A DNA stretch of 13,263 nt from JBOHHM01 sp050725495 (lineage in GTDB: Bacteria > Pseudomonadota > Gammaproteobacteria > Burkholderiales > Burkholderiaceae_C). Below the pieces are notes generated by a model. The model searched no databases. It was not told the origin of the DNA and saw only the letters and a list, made by a program, of their open reading frames with translations. Shown piece after piece: positions 12,845 through 13,263 of the stretch. The stretch's first letter is position 1. The number at the start of each line of letters is the position of its first letter. The stretch is taken from positions 1 to 13,263 of the forward strand of contig JBOHHM010000005.1 of assembly GCA_050725495.1 (NCBI GenBank), read 5' to 3'. Position numbers and translations under genes: made by a program.

Positions 12845-12889
12845 CTTGCGCGCTCTCCATTTAATTCAATCACTTGAAGCTCTTCGTTG

Positions 12890-13263
12890 ATGAATCACAT
12901 CAGAAATTTTTCGATCATTGCGCACATCGATCACGGCAAATCCACCTTGGCGGATCGCTTGATCCAGCGATGTGGCGGCCTCGAAGAACGCGACATGGAG
13001 GCGCAGGTTCTGGACTCGATGGACATCGAGAAAGAGCGTGGGATAACCATCAAGGCGCAGACCGCTGCGCTCAAGTACGAGGCGCGTGATGGCCAGGTCT
13101 ACAACCTCAATCTGATCGACACGCCGGGCCATGTGGACTTCTCCTACGAGGTCTCGCGTTCGCTGTCGGCATGCGAAGGCGCACTGCTCGTGGTCGATGC
13201 GAGCCAGGGGGTGGAAGCGCAGACCGTGGCCAACTGCTACACCGCACTCGACCTCGGTGTGGA
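12890..13263 (+). CDS. lepA: Elongation factor 4 LepA, N-terminal 124 residues (partial)
   Basis: The gene runs off the window; 124 codons and two further bases are present of a protein usually near 600 residues. The GTPase domain is clear: MNHIRNFSIIAHIDHGKSTL with the P-loop AHIDHGKS at 11-18, switch I ERGITIK at 49-55 and switch II DTPGHVDF at 77-84. The LepA-specific LDSMDIEKERGITIKAQT (41-58) separates it from EF-G and TypA. LepA is a ribosome-bound translational GTPase, linked in E. coli to initiation and 30S assembly. The ATG at 12890 fits the family start (M-x-H-I-R-N-F-S). No clear Shine-Dalgarno sequence precedes it, and an intrinsic terminator lies 45 bp upstream. Confidence 0.96.
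   Translation, partial: MNHIRNFSIIAHIDHGKSTLADRLIQRCGGLEERDMEAQVLDSMDIEKERGITIKAQTAALKYEARDGQVYNLNLIDTPGHVDFSYEVSRSLSACEGALLVVDASQGVEAQTVANCYTALDLGV

Larger units (their letters stand above)
12432..12889. other. 458-bp non-coding region between mucD and lepA
   Basis: No recognisable protein or RNA gene is seen here, and base composition is clearly more AT-rich than the flanks, especially at 12461-12550. It holds these elements in order: an inverted pair TTTGCC/GGCAAA (12441-12446 and 12459-12464), the palindrome AAAATATTTT (12464-12473), a 12-bp palindrome (12500-12511), a -10-like TAGAAT (12544-12549), a hairpin CGGCAT/ATGCCG (12573-12578 and 12586-12591), the DnaA-box-like array (12619-12697), a -10-like TACAAT (12768-12773) and a strong terminator (12813-12844). 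The last 45 bp before lepA show neither a convincing promoter nor a Shine-Dalgarno sequence. Minus-strand frames of 90-103 codons cross the region but have no recognisable similarity. Confidence 0.7.

Noticed and set aside
12511..12860. Minus-strand frames of 90 and 103 codons between mucD and lepA
   Set aside because: They have no recognisable similarity. The longer one runs through the terminator stem near its start, and neither has a convincing ribosome binding site.
12432..12889. A tRNA, 6S RNA or tmRNA gene in the mucD-lepA gap
   Set aside because: No cloverleaf, no CCA-ended acceptor stem and no long imperfect hairpin of the 6S type could be drawn.

Overview
The window is a piece of core chromosome from a GC-rich betaproteobacterium, most likely a member of the Burkholderiales and probably the family Comamonadaceae. 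This is inferred from the protein sequences and from the gene order: maf, DUF177, rpmF, plsX, fabHDG, acpP, fabF, rpoE, rseA, rseB, mucD, lepA. No insertion sequence, prophage, CRISPR array, tRNA or rRNA gene is visible. Almost every gene is a conserved housekeeping or envelope-stress gene.

Layout. The 3' end of a Nif3-family gene (1-108, +) meets a two-gene minus-strand unit tail to tail: an RsmI-like SAM-dependent methyltransferase and a YceF-type Maf nucleotide pyrophosphatase (243-1636). A 7-bp tandem repeat array fills the gap between the convergent genes and supplies the methyltransferase stop codon. Only 25 bp from the maf start, the plus strand begins with yceD (DUF177) and rpmF (ribosomal protein L32), closed by a strong terminator at 2495-2535. 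The fatty-acid initiation and elongation cluster follows: plsX, fabH, fabD, fabG, acpP, fabF (2585-7933). It makes the acyl-ACP used by the membrane lipid pathway, and several gene pairs touch or overlap, which suggests translational coupling.

After fabF, a small two-helix membrane protein of uncertain family overlaps rpoE by four bases. The sigma-E module follows: rpoE, the anti-sigma factor rseA, its periplasmic partner rseB and the HtrA-type protease mucD (8435-12377). Together these form the classical envelope-stress circuit. A clear terminator closes mucD, and lepA (EF4) begins at 12890 and runs off the window.

The least ordinary part is the 458 bp between the mucD terminator and lepA. 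It has an AT-rich stretch, a 12-bp palindrome and six DnaA-box-like 9-mers, four on one strand and two on the other, each group spaced by exactly 11 bp. It also has several hairpins and a second strong plus-strand terminator 45 bp before lepA. No gene is recognised here. The terminator suggests an undescribed small RNA or a regulated lepA leader, and the 9-mers suggest a possible DnaA-binding site. Other points of interest are the heptamer array, the acpP leader with a T8 tract close to its likely transcription start, and a large inverted repeat with a sigma-E-like promoter before mucD.
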